Part shown: positions 29,029 through 36,958 of the stretch, in pieces | How the letters are laid out: each line of letters starts with the position of its first letter | Numbering within the stretch: position 1 is the first letter of the stretch | Source: an uncultured Alphaproteobacteria bacterium | GTDB lineage: Bacteria; Pseudomonadota; Alphaproteobacteria; HIMB59 | NCBI GenBank assembly: GCA_902538085.1 | Contig: CACBDV010000001.1 | Span: 355,766 to 419,765, forward strand | Direction of reading: 5' to 3' | Length of the DNA stretch: 64,000 bases | Translations under genes and position numbers: made by a program | Notes under the pieces: generated by a model | The model's input: the letters and a program-made list of their open reading frames with translations, nothing else | Database searches by the model: none | What the model was told of the DNA's origin: nothing

Positions 29029-29057
29029 ATGTTACAAATATGTTAAAGTTTTATTAA
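29029..29057 (-). promoter_or_regulatory. PhoB-box-like triple repeat upstream of pstS
   Basis: Towards pstS the sequence reads TTAATAA-AACT-TTAACAT-ATTT-GTAACAT: three related heptamers at an exact 11-bp period with AT-rich 4-base spacers, the architecture of PhoB boxes (E. coli CTGTCAT repeats). It lies about 60 bases before the pstS ATG and overlaps the phoR stop region. The heptamer sequence differs from E. coli, so PhoB binding is inferred from geometry, position and recurrence. Confidence 0.7.
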
Positions 29058-30319
29058 GCATGCTTTGGAATTGTGATTAAAAACTCTGAGCCTTTTCCAA
29101 CTTCACTTTTTATGTCAATAAAACCCATGTTTTTATTCAAAATATGTTTCACAATTGAAAGGCCTAATCCAGTACCACCAACCTCTTTGGATCGAGCACT
29201 GTCCACTCTGTAAAATCTCTCGGTAAGCCTTGAGATGTGCTCTTCTGCAATGCCTATGCCATTATCCTTGAAGGAAATTTCGACATATTCAGTCATATTG
29301 CTAGTATTCATTTTTTCACGAGCTTTAATTAAAATTTTAGCACCATCTTTTGAATATTTAACAGCGTTGTTAACGATATTGACAACCACTTGAATAAATT
29401 CTTCATGAGGACATCCAACTAAAAGAGATTGGTCTAAATTAATATCAACATTTATTTTTTTCTTTAAAATTTTTGACTCCAATGAGTTTATTCCAATTTT
29501 AACGGTATTTAATAAATTACAAAATTGGTCATTCTCATTAGTTTTTTTATTCTCGATGGAACTTAAACTTAATAGATCATCAATCAAAGAGTTCATTCGA
29601 TTTGACTGATCTTGAATAATTGAAATAAATTTTTTTTTATTTTTTTCATCGTCAACAGTTAAAAGTGTTTCTAAATATCCTATTATTGAAGAGAGTGGAG
29701 TTTTTAATTCGTGACTTACATTAGCTACGAAGTCAGTTCTTACCATCTCAAGATTTTTAATTGCAGTAATGTCTTTAAAAGCAACGCAAAAAAAATCGTT
29801 AATTGGAAATCCTGTAACGTCGTAATATCGGTCATTTGGTATTAATCTGTTCCACTCAAAATTTTTTTTTGATTTAGTTTTAAGTGCGTTACTTAGATTT
29901 TCAGACAAAGATAAGTCTCTTAAACCTATTTTAAGGTTATCTGCATTTTCTAAATTAAATGTCTCTTTGAAAATATTATTAACGAATATGATATTATAAT
30001 CGTAATCTATAATAACTATTGAGAGGTCTAAGGAGTTAAGAATGTCTTGATACTCCAAACTTTGTTTGTCACCAACTTCGATGCGTCTTTCTTTGTCTAA
30101 AAGAGTCTCTTCTAAAATATTTCGGACTTTTGTAAATAACATATTGTCAGATTTTCTTAGGTCAAAAGTTTTTTTTTCAAGATAGCTCTCAAAGAAATAA
30201 TAAGAAATGAAATAAACTAAACTCTGAGAAATAATTGATATTAAAAAAATATTAATTGAAGTACTAAAAAACAAAAATAAGTTTAATGAGAGAACAGCAA
30301 TAGAAAATACAAATAACAT
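29054..30319 (-). CDS. phoR: Phosphate regulon sensor histidine kinase
   Basis: The 421-residue membrane kinase has two N-terminal helices with a very short periplasmic loop, a PAS domain (IVIIDYDYNIIFVNNIF), HisKA with VSHELKTPLSSIIGYLETL, and HATPase boxes VNIVNNAVKYSKDG, DNGIGIAEEH and GTGLGLSIVKH. It phosphorylates PhoB at low phosphate. It is separated from phoB by the pst genes and lies one base after ppk. Confidence 0.93.
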   Translation of the reverse strand: MLFVFSIAVLSLNLFLFFSTSINIFLISIISQSLVYFISYYFFESYLEKKTFDLRKSDNMLFTKVRNILEETLLDKERRIEVGDKQSLEYQDILNSLDLSIVIIDYDYNIIFVNNIFKETFNLENADNLKIGLRDLSLSENLSNALKTKSKKNFEWNRLIPNDRYYDVTGFPINDFFCVAFKDITAIKNLEMVRTDFVANVSHELKTPLSSIIGYLETLLTVDDEKNKKKFISIIQDQSNRMNSLIDDLLSLSSIENKKTNENDQFCNLLNTVKIGINSLESKILKKKINVDINLDQSLLVGCPHEEFIQVVVNIVNNAVKYSKDGAKILIKAREKMNTSNMTEYVEISFKDNGIGIAEEHISRLTERFYRVDSARSKEVGGTGLGLSIVKHILNKNMGFIDIKSEVGKGSEFLITIPKHA

Positions 30320-30320
30320 T

Positions 30321-32405
30321 TTATTGTTTTTCTATTTTTTTATAGACCTTTTTGGCAGCAGTGCCTCTCCCTGAGAGACTAGGGTTGGTCATAAAATATT
30401 TATGTGAGTCTATTTTTAGTTTAGAGTTTATTTTTTGATAATTTCCATCTGAGTCGAGTATCCAAGTATTTTGATTATCGTTAATGGCAGTGTACATAAT
30501 TTGATATAAAATTTGTTCGTGAACAGTTTTGTTATCGATAGGAACTAATGTTTCCACGCGCCTGTCAAAATTTCTAGTCATCCAGTCAGCAGATGAAATA
30601 TAAATTTTTGCTTTTTTACTGGGTAGTTTATTGCCTTTTCCGAAACAAACTACACGTGAATGCTCTAAAAATCTTCCTACAATACTTTTAACTTCTATGT
30701 TTTCTGACATTCCTTTAACACCAGGAACTAAGCAGCAGATACCTCTAATTAAACAAGTAATTTTCACTCCTGCTTTAGATGCTTCGTAAAGTTTGTTAAT
30801 TATTTCTTGATCAACTAAATTATTCATCTTGATCCATATGTTAGCTGGCTTTTTAATTTTTGATAAACCTATTTCGTAGTCAATATGTTCGTATAGTTTT
30901 TGTCTTAAGTTATATGGAGAGAAAGATATTCGTTTAAAATCTTTTGCCATGTTGTAACTACTCATATAATGAAATAATTTTATAGCATCAGATGCTAGAT
31001 CTTTATTACAAGTAAAAAATGATAGATCTGTATAAACCTTTGCTGTTTGAGGATGATAGTTACCAGTACCATAGTGAACGTAATGGACTAAATTTTTTTT
31101 TTCTCTTCTAGTAACTAAGGAAACTTTTGCATGAATTTTTAGATTTAAAAAACCATACACTACTTGAACTCCAGCTTTTTCCAAATTTGATGCCCACTGT
31201 AGATTTTTTTCTTCATCAAACCTTGCTTTTAACTCAACAACTGCTGTTACAGATTTACCAGCATCAGCAGCACGAATGAGTGCATCAATGATTGGCGATT
31301 GATCGCTAGTACGATACAAAGTTTGCTTAATTGCCACAACGTTTTTGTCGTTTGATGCTTGATCTAAAAAACTAACAACAACATTAAAAGACTCAAAAGG
31401 GTGGTGTACAACTAAATCCTTTTTTTTGATTGCTGCAAAACAATCACCGCCAAAATCATTTATTCGCTGTGGGAAACGAGGTTTAAATTTTTTATAATTT
31501 AAATTCTTGTTTTTTATATTTCCAAAGACTTCTGATAATTGGTCGAACCCCAGTAGATCTTCGTATTCAAAAATTTCATTTTCAGATACATTCAACTCGT
31601 TAATGATGAATGATTTAAAATTATTATTAAGACTTTTTTGAACATCTAATCTGATTACCTGTCCTCTTTTTCTTTCCCTGACAAGTTTTTTAAACTCTCT
31701 GATAAGATCGTCTGCCTCCTCCAAAACCTCTAAATCACTGTCCCTTATTACGCGAAATAGATTTGTATCAATAACATCAAAATCATGGAATACATCCCCA
31801 ACATAATTGTTAATTATTGACTCTACGGGATAAAAATAAATACCCTGTTTATCAATAATTTTAAGAAAGCGTTGTTTTAAATCTGATACTCTCATAACTG
31901 AGATAAATTCTTTTTTTGATTTTTTATTTTTAATTTTAGCGATAAGACACAAACTTAAATTTGGTATAAAGGGCAAAGGGTGTGTGCTATCAACTGTAAT
32001 TGGTGTCAGAATCGAAATAATTTCATTCAAATAATAATTTTTTATGTGGGACAAATGTTTTTTTAAAAACTTATCTCTTAAAATATAGATTTTATTTTTT
32101 TTTAATTCTTTTTCAATTTGACCATACGATTCATTTTGCCTTTTAATCAAACCTCTTGTTAATGAGTCAACAATTTTAATTTGATCATCAATCTTCATTC
32201 CATCAAAACTTTTTTTATTAGGAGTGAGTTTTAACTGTTCAATTAATCCAGCCACTCTTACTGAAAAAAATTCATCTAAGTTTGATGCAGCAATACTTAT
32301 AAAATTTAGTCGTTCTAAAATTGGGACGTTTTTATCATAGGATAATTCATTTACTCTCTCATTAAATTTTAGCCAGGATATTTCTCTATTAAAATACTTA
32401 TTCAT
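30321..32405 (-). CDS. ppk: Polyphosphate kinase 1
   Basis: Ppk1 reversibly makes polyphosphate from ATP. The 694-residue protein begins with the typical NREISWLKFNERV and SNLDEFFSVRVAGL, and carries the phospho-acceptor histidine region KIHAKVSLVTR and HYGTGNYHPQTAKVYTDL, then EHSRVVCFG. It is upstream of phoR in the same orientation, and downstream of sixA with an 8-base overlap. Confidence 0.96.
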   Translation of the reverse strand: MNKYFNREISWLKFNERVNELSYDKNVPILERLNFISIAASNLDEFFSVRVAGLIEQLKLTPNKKSFDGMKIDDQIKIVDSLTRGLIKRQNESYGQIEKELKKNKIYILRDKFLKKHLSHIKNYYLNEIISILTPITVDSTHPLPFIPNLSLCLIAKIKNKKSKKEFISVMRVSDLKQRFLKIIDKQGIYFYPVESIINNYVGDVFHDFDVIDTNLFRVIRDSDLEVLEEADDLIREFKKLVRERKRGQVIRLDVQKSLNNNFKSFIINELNVSENEIFEYEDLLGFDQLSEVFGNIKNKNLNYKKFKPRFPQRINDFGGDCFAAIKKKDLVVHHPFESFNVVVSFLDQASNDKNVVAIKQTLYRTSDQSPIIDALIRAADAGKSVTAVVELKARFDEEKNLQWASNLEKAGVQVVYGFLNLKIHAKVSLVTRREKKNLVHYVHYGTGNYHPQTAKVYTDLSFFTCNKDLASDAIKLFHYMSSYNMAKDFKRISFSPYNLRQKLYEHIDYEIGLSKIKKPANIWIKMNNLVDQEIINKLYEASKAGVKITCLIRGICCLVPGVKGMSENIEVKSIVGRFLEHSRVVCFGKGNKLPSKKAKIYISSADWMTRNFDRRVETLVPIDNKTVHEQILYQIMYTAINDNQNTWILDSDGNYQKINSKLKIDSHKYFMTNPSLSGRGTAAKKVYKKIEKQ

Positions 32406-32907
32406 TCTTGTAATTATAACTTTTAAGTCTTTTTACTAATTGTAGTTCTTTAATTTCACCAGTATTTTTTTTTATCTCACTCCAGGAATTAATATATAGA
32501 TTAATCTCGCAAAATGCACATGTTGGAAATTTTATTATTTTATCTTTTGCAATATAGTTAATTAAATCAATCAAAGCTGGATTATGACCTACTATCATTA
32601 AATTTTTGTTAATTTTAATTTTTTTTATCCATTTAATTAAATCGTTAAAGTTGAAAGTATATAGTTCACTTTCAAAATTAACTTTAATTGAGTCTTTAAA
32701 TATTTTTTTGCAAGTCTCTTGTGTTCTTTTTGAATTCGATGAAAAAATTGAGATATCTTTAAAATTTAGTTTTTTAAAAATATGCGTTGCCATTACTTTG
32801 CAACTAAAAATCCCCCTCTCAGATAATGGTCTTTCATGATCGTCTAATTCTAAATTTTTCCAAGAGGATTTAGCGTGACGTAATAAAAATAGTTTTTTTT
32901 CAATCAT
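32398..32907 (-). CDS. sixA: SixA-like phosphohistidine phosphatase
   Basis: This 169-residue histidine phosphatase has the catalytic RHAK motif in LLRHAKSSW and the second histidine in VGHNPALIDL, matching the SixA branch. SixA removes phosphate from histidine in signalling or PTS proteins. Overlap with ppk, whose mechanism also uses a phosphohistidine, suggests a functional link, but no direct evidence exists in the sequence. Confidence 0.85.
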   Translation of the reverse strand: MIEKKLFLLRHAKSSWKNLELDDHERPLSERGIFSCKVMATHIFKKLNFKDISIFSSNSKRTQETCKKIFKDSIKVNFESELYTFNFNDLIKWIKKIKINKNLMIVGHNPALIDLINYIAKDKIIKFPTCAFCEINLYINSWSEIKKNTGEIKELQLVKRLKSYNYKNE

Positions 32908-32930
32908 CTGTTAAATATATGCAATATAAT

Positions 32931-34379
32931 ATGCTTAATAAAAAAGATTCTATTGCAGTAATAGATATAGGGTCAAATTCAGTAAGATTGTGTGTATTTA
33001 GGGGCAATATGAGAAGCCCTGATGTGCTCTATAATAAAAAATTTTTTTGTGGGTTAGGTGAATACCTTCCAAAAACAAAATTGATCAGCAAAGAGGCTGA
33101 AAAAAAATGTATCAACTCAATAATTTTTTTTAACTCAATAATTGAAGAAATAAAACCTAACCACTCTGTCGCTTTGTGTACTGCAGCAATTCGAAATGCT
33201 TCTAACAAAAAACAAATTACAAATAAGATACAAAAAGTTTTTAAGGGAAAAGTTTTAACTTTATCTGGAAGACAAGAGGCCTCCTATGCCACACTAGGCG
33301 TTCGTTCTGCAATACCTAGGGCCAATGGGACCATTATTGATATGGGAGGTGGCAGTCTTGAATTAGCACAAATAACACCACATAAAATTAAAAATATATC
33401 TTCTTTTCCTTTGGGTATATTAAACTTCACTAAAGAACATAAAGAGCATAAAAAAATTAACAAAGAAATAAATTCAAAACATAAAAATCAAAAAATCTTC
33501 TATTTAATTGGTGGAGCATTTAGGACAATTGCAAGATGTTATATTTATTTTAATAAATTGCCCTTTAATGAAATACACAACTTGAGTATCTCTCGGAAAA
33601 ATTTTTATGAATTAAAATCAGAATTACAAAAAATTGGGATTGACGACCTACAAAAAATTCCGAAAATTTCTGTCGACAGAATAAAACATATTCATATTGC
33701 AATAGAAGTATTGGACAAGGTGTTAAAATTATCAAACTGCGAGCAGTTTATTTATCCAAGATACGGGATTAGAGAGGGTTTCATTTACGAAAATCTTCCC
33801 AAAAAGCAAAGGCTTTTAGATCCAACTGAAATTTCTTTAGAATTAATAGCTAAAAGTAGATGTCGTTTTTTAATATTTAATAAAAAGACTTTTGCTTGGA
33901 TTAAAAATGTTTATTTAAAATTTATAAATTTAAAAATGTCCCCTAACCAACTGAGAGTAATAAAACTCTCATGCATTATTTCAGATTTGGGATGGGAGCA
34001 AACAGCCAAAATTAGAGCTTCTTATGCATTCAACCTAATATTAAATAGTCCTCTAGTAGGAATAGAACAATCAGAAAAAGTATTTATTGCATATTTAGTG
34101 TATTTAAGGCACACGAAAAATATCTTAGACCAAAGGGTTATTGAAAAAGAATTAAGTACCTATTTATCTTATTTATCAAGTGACGAAAAAAAGTTAGCTT
34201 ATCAGATTGGGTGTGTATTAAATTTTTTATACTCTATAACTAAGGGTTCCTCTTTTTTATTAAAACAGCTTGATCTTAAATCTTTAACATTGGCAGAGCA
34301 AAAAAAGGTTTCGTCTATTCAAAAAGTACCAAAATCAGGCAAAACTGAACAGCTTTATAACCTAATTAGAAAATTTTAA
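32931..34379 (+). CDS. ppx: Exopolyphosphatase / pppGpp phosphatase family
   Basis: The protein has the actin-like ATPase fold of Ppx/GppA: IAVIDIGSNSVRLCVF, SGRQEASYATLGV, IIDMGGGSLELAQI and YLIGGAFRTIAR, followed by a helical HD-like C-terminal region. It degrades polyphosphate processively and/or converts pppGpp. ATG 32931 gives 482 residues; an ATG four codons upstream at 32919 is also possible. TATAAT ends directly before 32931, so the -10 would lie too close unless transcription starts inside the gene. It is divergent from the sixA-ppk-phoR set. Confidence 0.92.
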   Translation: MLNKKDSIAVIDIGSNSVRLCVFRGNMRSPDVLYNKKFFCGLGEYLPKTKLISKEAEKKCINSIIFFNSIIEEIKPNHSVALCTAAIRNASNKKQITNKIQKVFKGKVLTLSGRQEASYATLGVRSAIPRANGTIIDMGGGSLELAQITPHKIKNISSFPLGILNFTKEHKEHKKINKEINSKHKNQKIFYLIGGAFRTIARCYIYFNKLPFNEIHNLSISRKNFYELKSELQKIGIDDLQKIPKISVDRIKHIHIAIEVLDKVLKLSNCEQFIYPRYGIREGFIYENLPKKQRLLDPTEISLELIAKSRCRFLIFNKKTFAWIKNVYLKFINLKMSPNQLRVIKLSCIISDLGWEQTAKIRASYAFNLILNSPLVGIEQSEKVFIAYLVYLRHTKNILDQRVIEKELSTYLSYLSSDEKKLAYQIGCVLNFLYSITKGSSFLLKQLDLKSLTLAEQKKVSSIQKVPKSGKTEQLYNLIRKF

Positions 34380-34432
34380 TATTAGATTAATATTTTTTTA
34401 ATTAAAATTACATAATCAATAAATCTAATATT
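34378..34432. repeat. Inverted repeat upstream of the phosphatase-like gene
   Basis: AATATTAGATT at 34378-34388 is repeated as its exact inverse AATCTAATATT at 34422-34432, a perfect 11-bp arm pair around a 33-base AT-rich spacer. It lies between the ppx stop and the next gene's start. It could be an RNA hairpin or a regulator site; no T-tract follows. Confidence 0.5.
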
Positions 34433-34455
34433 CTTTGGTATTTGGAGAAAAAATA

Positions 34456-36015
34456 ATGAAATTATTATTATCAATGCTTTTAAGCTTTGTTTTTTTCAAT
34501 GTAAATGCATTGGAACTTAATAAAATCTCAGGCTATTCAACTTTTTCATGGGACGAAGGTGGATCAGAAATTTTAGCTTACGACTCTCAAAGAAACAGAA
34601 TATTTGTAACAAACAATCTAACAAAATCTATAGATGTTTTAGATATTACAAGATTACCATATACAGAAAAATTAATTTCAATCAAACCAAGAGCAGGTGT
34701 TGGTGGAATAAACAGTGTTGCTGTTTCAGAACAAGCAGGTTTGCTTGCTTTAGCAATCGAGGCAGAAGACAAACAAGACAATGGTGCTGTTTTGTTCTAT
34801 AATCTTAATACATTAAAATTGGCTTTTGGGTACTCAGTAGGTGCGCTGCCTGATAATGTTGTATTTACTCCGGATGGGAAATATGCATTGGTCGCCAATG
34901 AGGGTGAGCCAAATGATGACTACACTGTTGATCCCAAAGGATCTGTTTCAATTATTGATTTAAACAAATGGTTTGTTGGCCCTAGTGAAGATAAAATCAG
35001 AAATATAAACTTTTATTACAATGGGGCTCCAGAGGGTGGCAGAATTGTAAAACCTGGATCATCTTTTTTGTATGATGCTGAACCAGAGTTTATAGCAGTT
35101 AGCGGTGACTCTAAAAGAGCTTATGTAGCTCTTCAAGAAAATAACGTTATTGCAAAGATAGATATTAGTTTGGGCATAGTTACTGATTACTTTGGTTTAG
35201 GCTATAAAGATTGGTCTCAGTCCGCTCTTGATGCTTCGAATAAGGATAACAGAGTTAATATACAGCCTTGGCCGGTTAAAGGAATGTATCAACCAGACAC
35301 CATGGTAGTTGTCAGTAAAGAGATTAATGGTGAAATGTATGATTATGTTTTAATGGCTAATGAGGGAGATGCAAAAGATTACGATGGATTCTCAGAAGAG
35401 GTAAGGGTCGCTGATTTAACTTTAGACCCTTCAGTCTTTCCTAATGCCTCAGAGCTACAAAAAAAATCAAATCTCGGTAGGTTAAAAACAACTACTACTA
35501 TGGGAGATGCTGATGGTGACGGTTTTTATGAAGAAATCTATACCTACGGCGGAAGATCTTTTTCAATTTTAGACGGTAATACCGGACAAATTATTTATGA
35601 TAGCGGTAATGATATTGCTGTTAGAACAGCGTTTTCAGGTTTTTTTAACTGGAATGAGGATGCGGGATCTTTTGATGACAGAAGTGACGATAAAGGTGCA
35701 GAGCCAGAGGCTCTTACAGTTGGAGAAATTGATGGAAGAACAATAGCTTTTGTAGGTCTTGAAAGACAGGGCGGTATCATGATGTACGATATTACTGGTA
35801 TGGTAAAACCAAAATTTCTTGGATATTTTAATGGTAGAAACTTTTTTGGAGATGGTACAAAACAAACTGGTGGTGACATATCTCCTGAATCATTAGTTTT
35901 TATACCTGCCGACAAGACACCTCCACTTTATCATGTCAGAAAAGGAACTCCTTTATTGATTGGAGCCTATGAACTTTCGGGTTCAACTGCTATTTACGAA
36001 GTTATAATTGATTAG
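34456..36015 (+). CDS. Exported choice-of-anchor-I beta-propeller protein, possible atypical alkaline phosphatase/phytase-like
   Basis: The ATG at 34456 is preceded by TTTGGAG and starts a clear signal peptide (residues 1-20, ending NVNA), giving 519 residues. The mature part has propeller-like repeats with SVAVSEQAGLLALAIE, LPDNVVFTPDGKYALVANEGEPNDDYTVDPKGSVSIIDL and ANEGDAKDYDGFSEEVRV, the hallmark of choice-of-anchor-I proteins. This domain also forms part of the large atypical alkaline phosphatases of cyanobacteria. Next to ppx and the Pho genes, an extracytoplasmic phosphoesterase role is attractive, but the catalytic activity is inferred, not shown. Confidence 0.75.
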   Translation: MKLLLSMLLSFVFFNVNALELNKISGYSTFSWDEGGSEILAYDSQRNRIFVTNNLTKSIDVLDITRLPYTEKLISIKPRAGVGGINSVAVSEQAGLLALAIEAEDKQDNGAVLFYNLNTLKLAFGYSVGALPDNVVFTPDGKYALVANEGEPNDDYTVDPKGSVSIIDLNKWFVGPSEDKIRNINFYYNGAPEGGRIVKPGSSFLYDAEPEFIAVSGDSKRAYVALQENNVIAKIDISLGIVTDYFGLGYKDWSQSALDASNKDNRVNIQPWPVKGMYQPDTMVVVSKEINGEMYDYVLMANEGDAKDYDGFSEEVRVADLTLDPSVFPNASELQKKSNLGRLKTTTTMGDADGDGFYEEIYTYGGRSFSILDGNTGQIIYDSGNDIAVRTAFSGFFNWNEDAGSFDDRSDDKGAEPEALTVGEIDGRTIAFVGLERQGGIMMYDITGMVKPKFLGYFNGRNFFGDGTKQTGGDISPESLVFIPADKTPPLYHVRKGTPLLIGAYELSGSTAIYEVIID

Positions 36016-36028
36016 TAATATTTATTTT

Positions 36029-36054
36029 ACCCTCTCTAAATTAATAGGGAGGGT
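36029..36054 (+). terminator. Hairpin between convergent genes
   Basis: ACCCTCTCTA pairs with TAGGGAGGGT (10 pairs, one G-U on the plus strand) across a six-base loop. It sits between the stop codons of the convergent genes ending at 36015 and 36054. The T-tract is poor on both sides, so termination may be partial or bidirectional. Confidence 0.6.
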
Positions 36055-36908
36055 TAGATTAAATAGCTTTTTCTAAACTTGTCATTAATAAGTGCAATAG
36101 CTTTTTTTCCATCCTCAAGTGAAATCTTATCTGGCGGACCCCAAGCAGTTTTATTGACATCAACAATGTAAATTTTTTTCGTATCCCTATCTCTTAAAAT
36201 GTCTAACTCCCCAAAATCTAGTTTAAATTTTTTACAAAATTCATTTATTAAACTAATCTCTTCATTTTCAAATAAAGAACAAATTGAGACTATTTTTGAA
36301 TAAACAGTTTTAGATTTAAAGCGATATTCTTTTTGAGCAAATTTCACGTAAGCTAATACAATTTCATCTTTAACCCATACGACCCTATAATCGATAGCAA
36401 ATTCGTTATAAATATTATTAATTAATTTTTGGTAAACCTTATTTTTATAAATTTTAAATCCTAACGAAGAACTATTTATAATCTTCCCGTCATGTTTTGC
36501 ATTTTGCTCTGATTTTTCTAAAATTGAACCATGAAAGTTTTTTGGATCTAAGCTCAGAGAATAACCAAAAATCTCTAAGAAAACTTTATCAACATTAGAT
36601 TTACTGATGTCAGTGCAATTTTTATTTATTACTATTTTTTTTGGATTTCCAGAGACTTGGTAGTTACTATTAGTTTTGTCATAAAAATATAATTCTATGT
36701 CAGCTAGTTCTGGGGAGGACGTAAACCTAACTGGCAAGCCCCATCTAACTTTAGCTAAAGTATAAAGTGGATTCAAAGGCCTTCTAGGGTAACAGATTAT
36801 TTTTTTTTTATTTGATGAGGTAGATTCATATAAGCTAATCAAAAAATAAACATCTCTCAGCCCTCGAAGAATAGTACTAATTACGTCTGAAACAGTTATT
36901 GATGACAT
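36054..36908 (-). CDS. Uncharacterised ATP-grasp-like protein
   Basis: I do not recognise a named family. The start ATG at 36908 gives 284 residues; an upstream in-frame extension of 11 residues is less likely. The N-terminal half has a hydrophobic segment (ISTILRGLRDVYFLISLY) and CYPRRPLNPLYTLAKVRWGLPVRF. The C-terminal half looks like the end of an ATP-grasp domain: KLDFGELDILRDRDTKKIYIVDVNKTAWGPP, with Asp and Asn placed as metal ligands. Such proteins usually ligate carboxylates to amines. It is divergent from glnD across a 49-bp gap holding the third copy of the PhoB-box-like motif, so Pho control is possible. Confidence 0.6.
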   Translation of the reverse strand: MSSITVSDVISTILRGLRDVYFLISLYESTSSNKKKIICYPRRPLNPLYTLAKVRWGLPVRFTSSPELADIELYFYDKTNSNYQVSGNPKKIVINKNCTDISKSNVDKVFLEIFGYSLSLDPKNFHGSILEKSEQNAKHDGKIINSSSLGFKIYKNKVYQKLINNIYNEFAIDYRVVWVKDEIVLAYVKFAQKEYRFKSKTVYSKIVSICSLFENEEISLINEFCKKFKLDFGELDILRDRDTKKIYIVDVNKTAWGPPDKISLEDGKKAIALINDKFRKSYLI

Positions 36909-36940
36909 AAATTGATTCTTGAGACCATTACATATATACA

Positions 36941-36958
36941 ATGTTAAAGTTTTATTAA
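36941..36958 (-). promoter_or_regulatory. PhoB-box-like element between ATP-grasp-like gene and glnD
   Basis: TTAATAA-AACT-TTAACAT, again an 11-bp-period heptamer pair with the same 17-base core seen upstream of pstS and plcP. It is 32 bases before the ATP-grasp-like start, followed by TATATATG as a possible -10, and ends at the first base of the glnD ATG on the opposite side. Confidence 0.55.

Noticed and set aside
34397..34414. Weak PhoB-like repeat before the choice-of-anchor-I gene.
   Set aside because: The heptamers do not match the shared 17-base core and the 11-bp alignment is off by one; indistinguishable from AT-rich background.
34548..34802. Alternative frames within the phosphatase-like gene.
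   Set aside because: The frame with signal peptide and propeller motifs is clearly the coding one; the others show only basic or Cys/Arg-rich noise.
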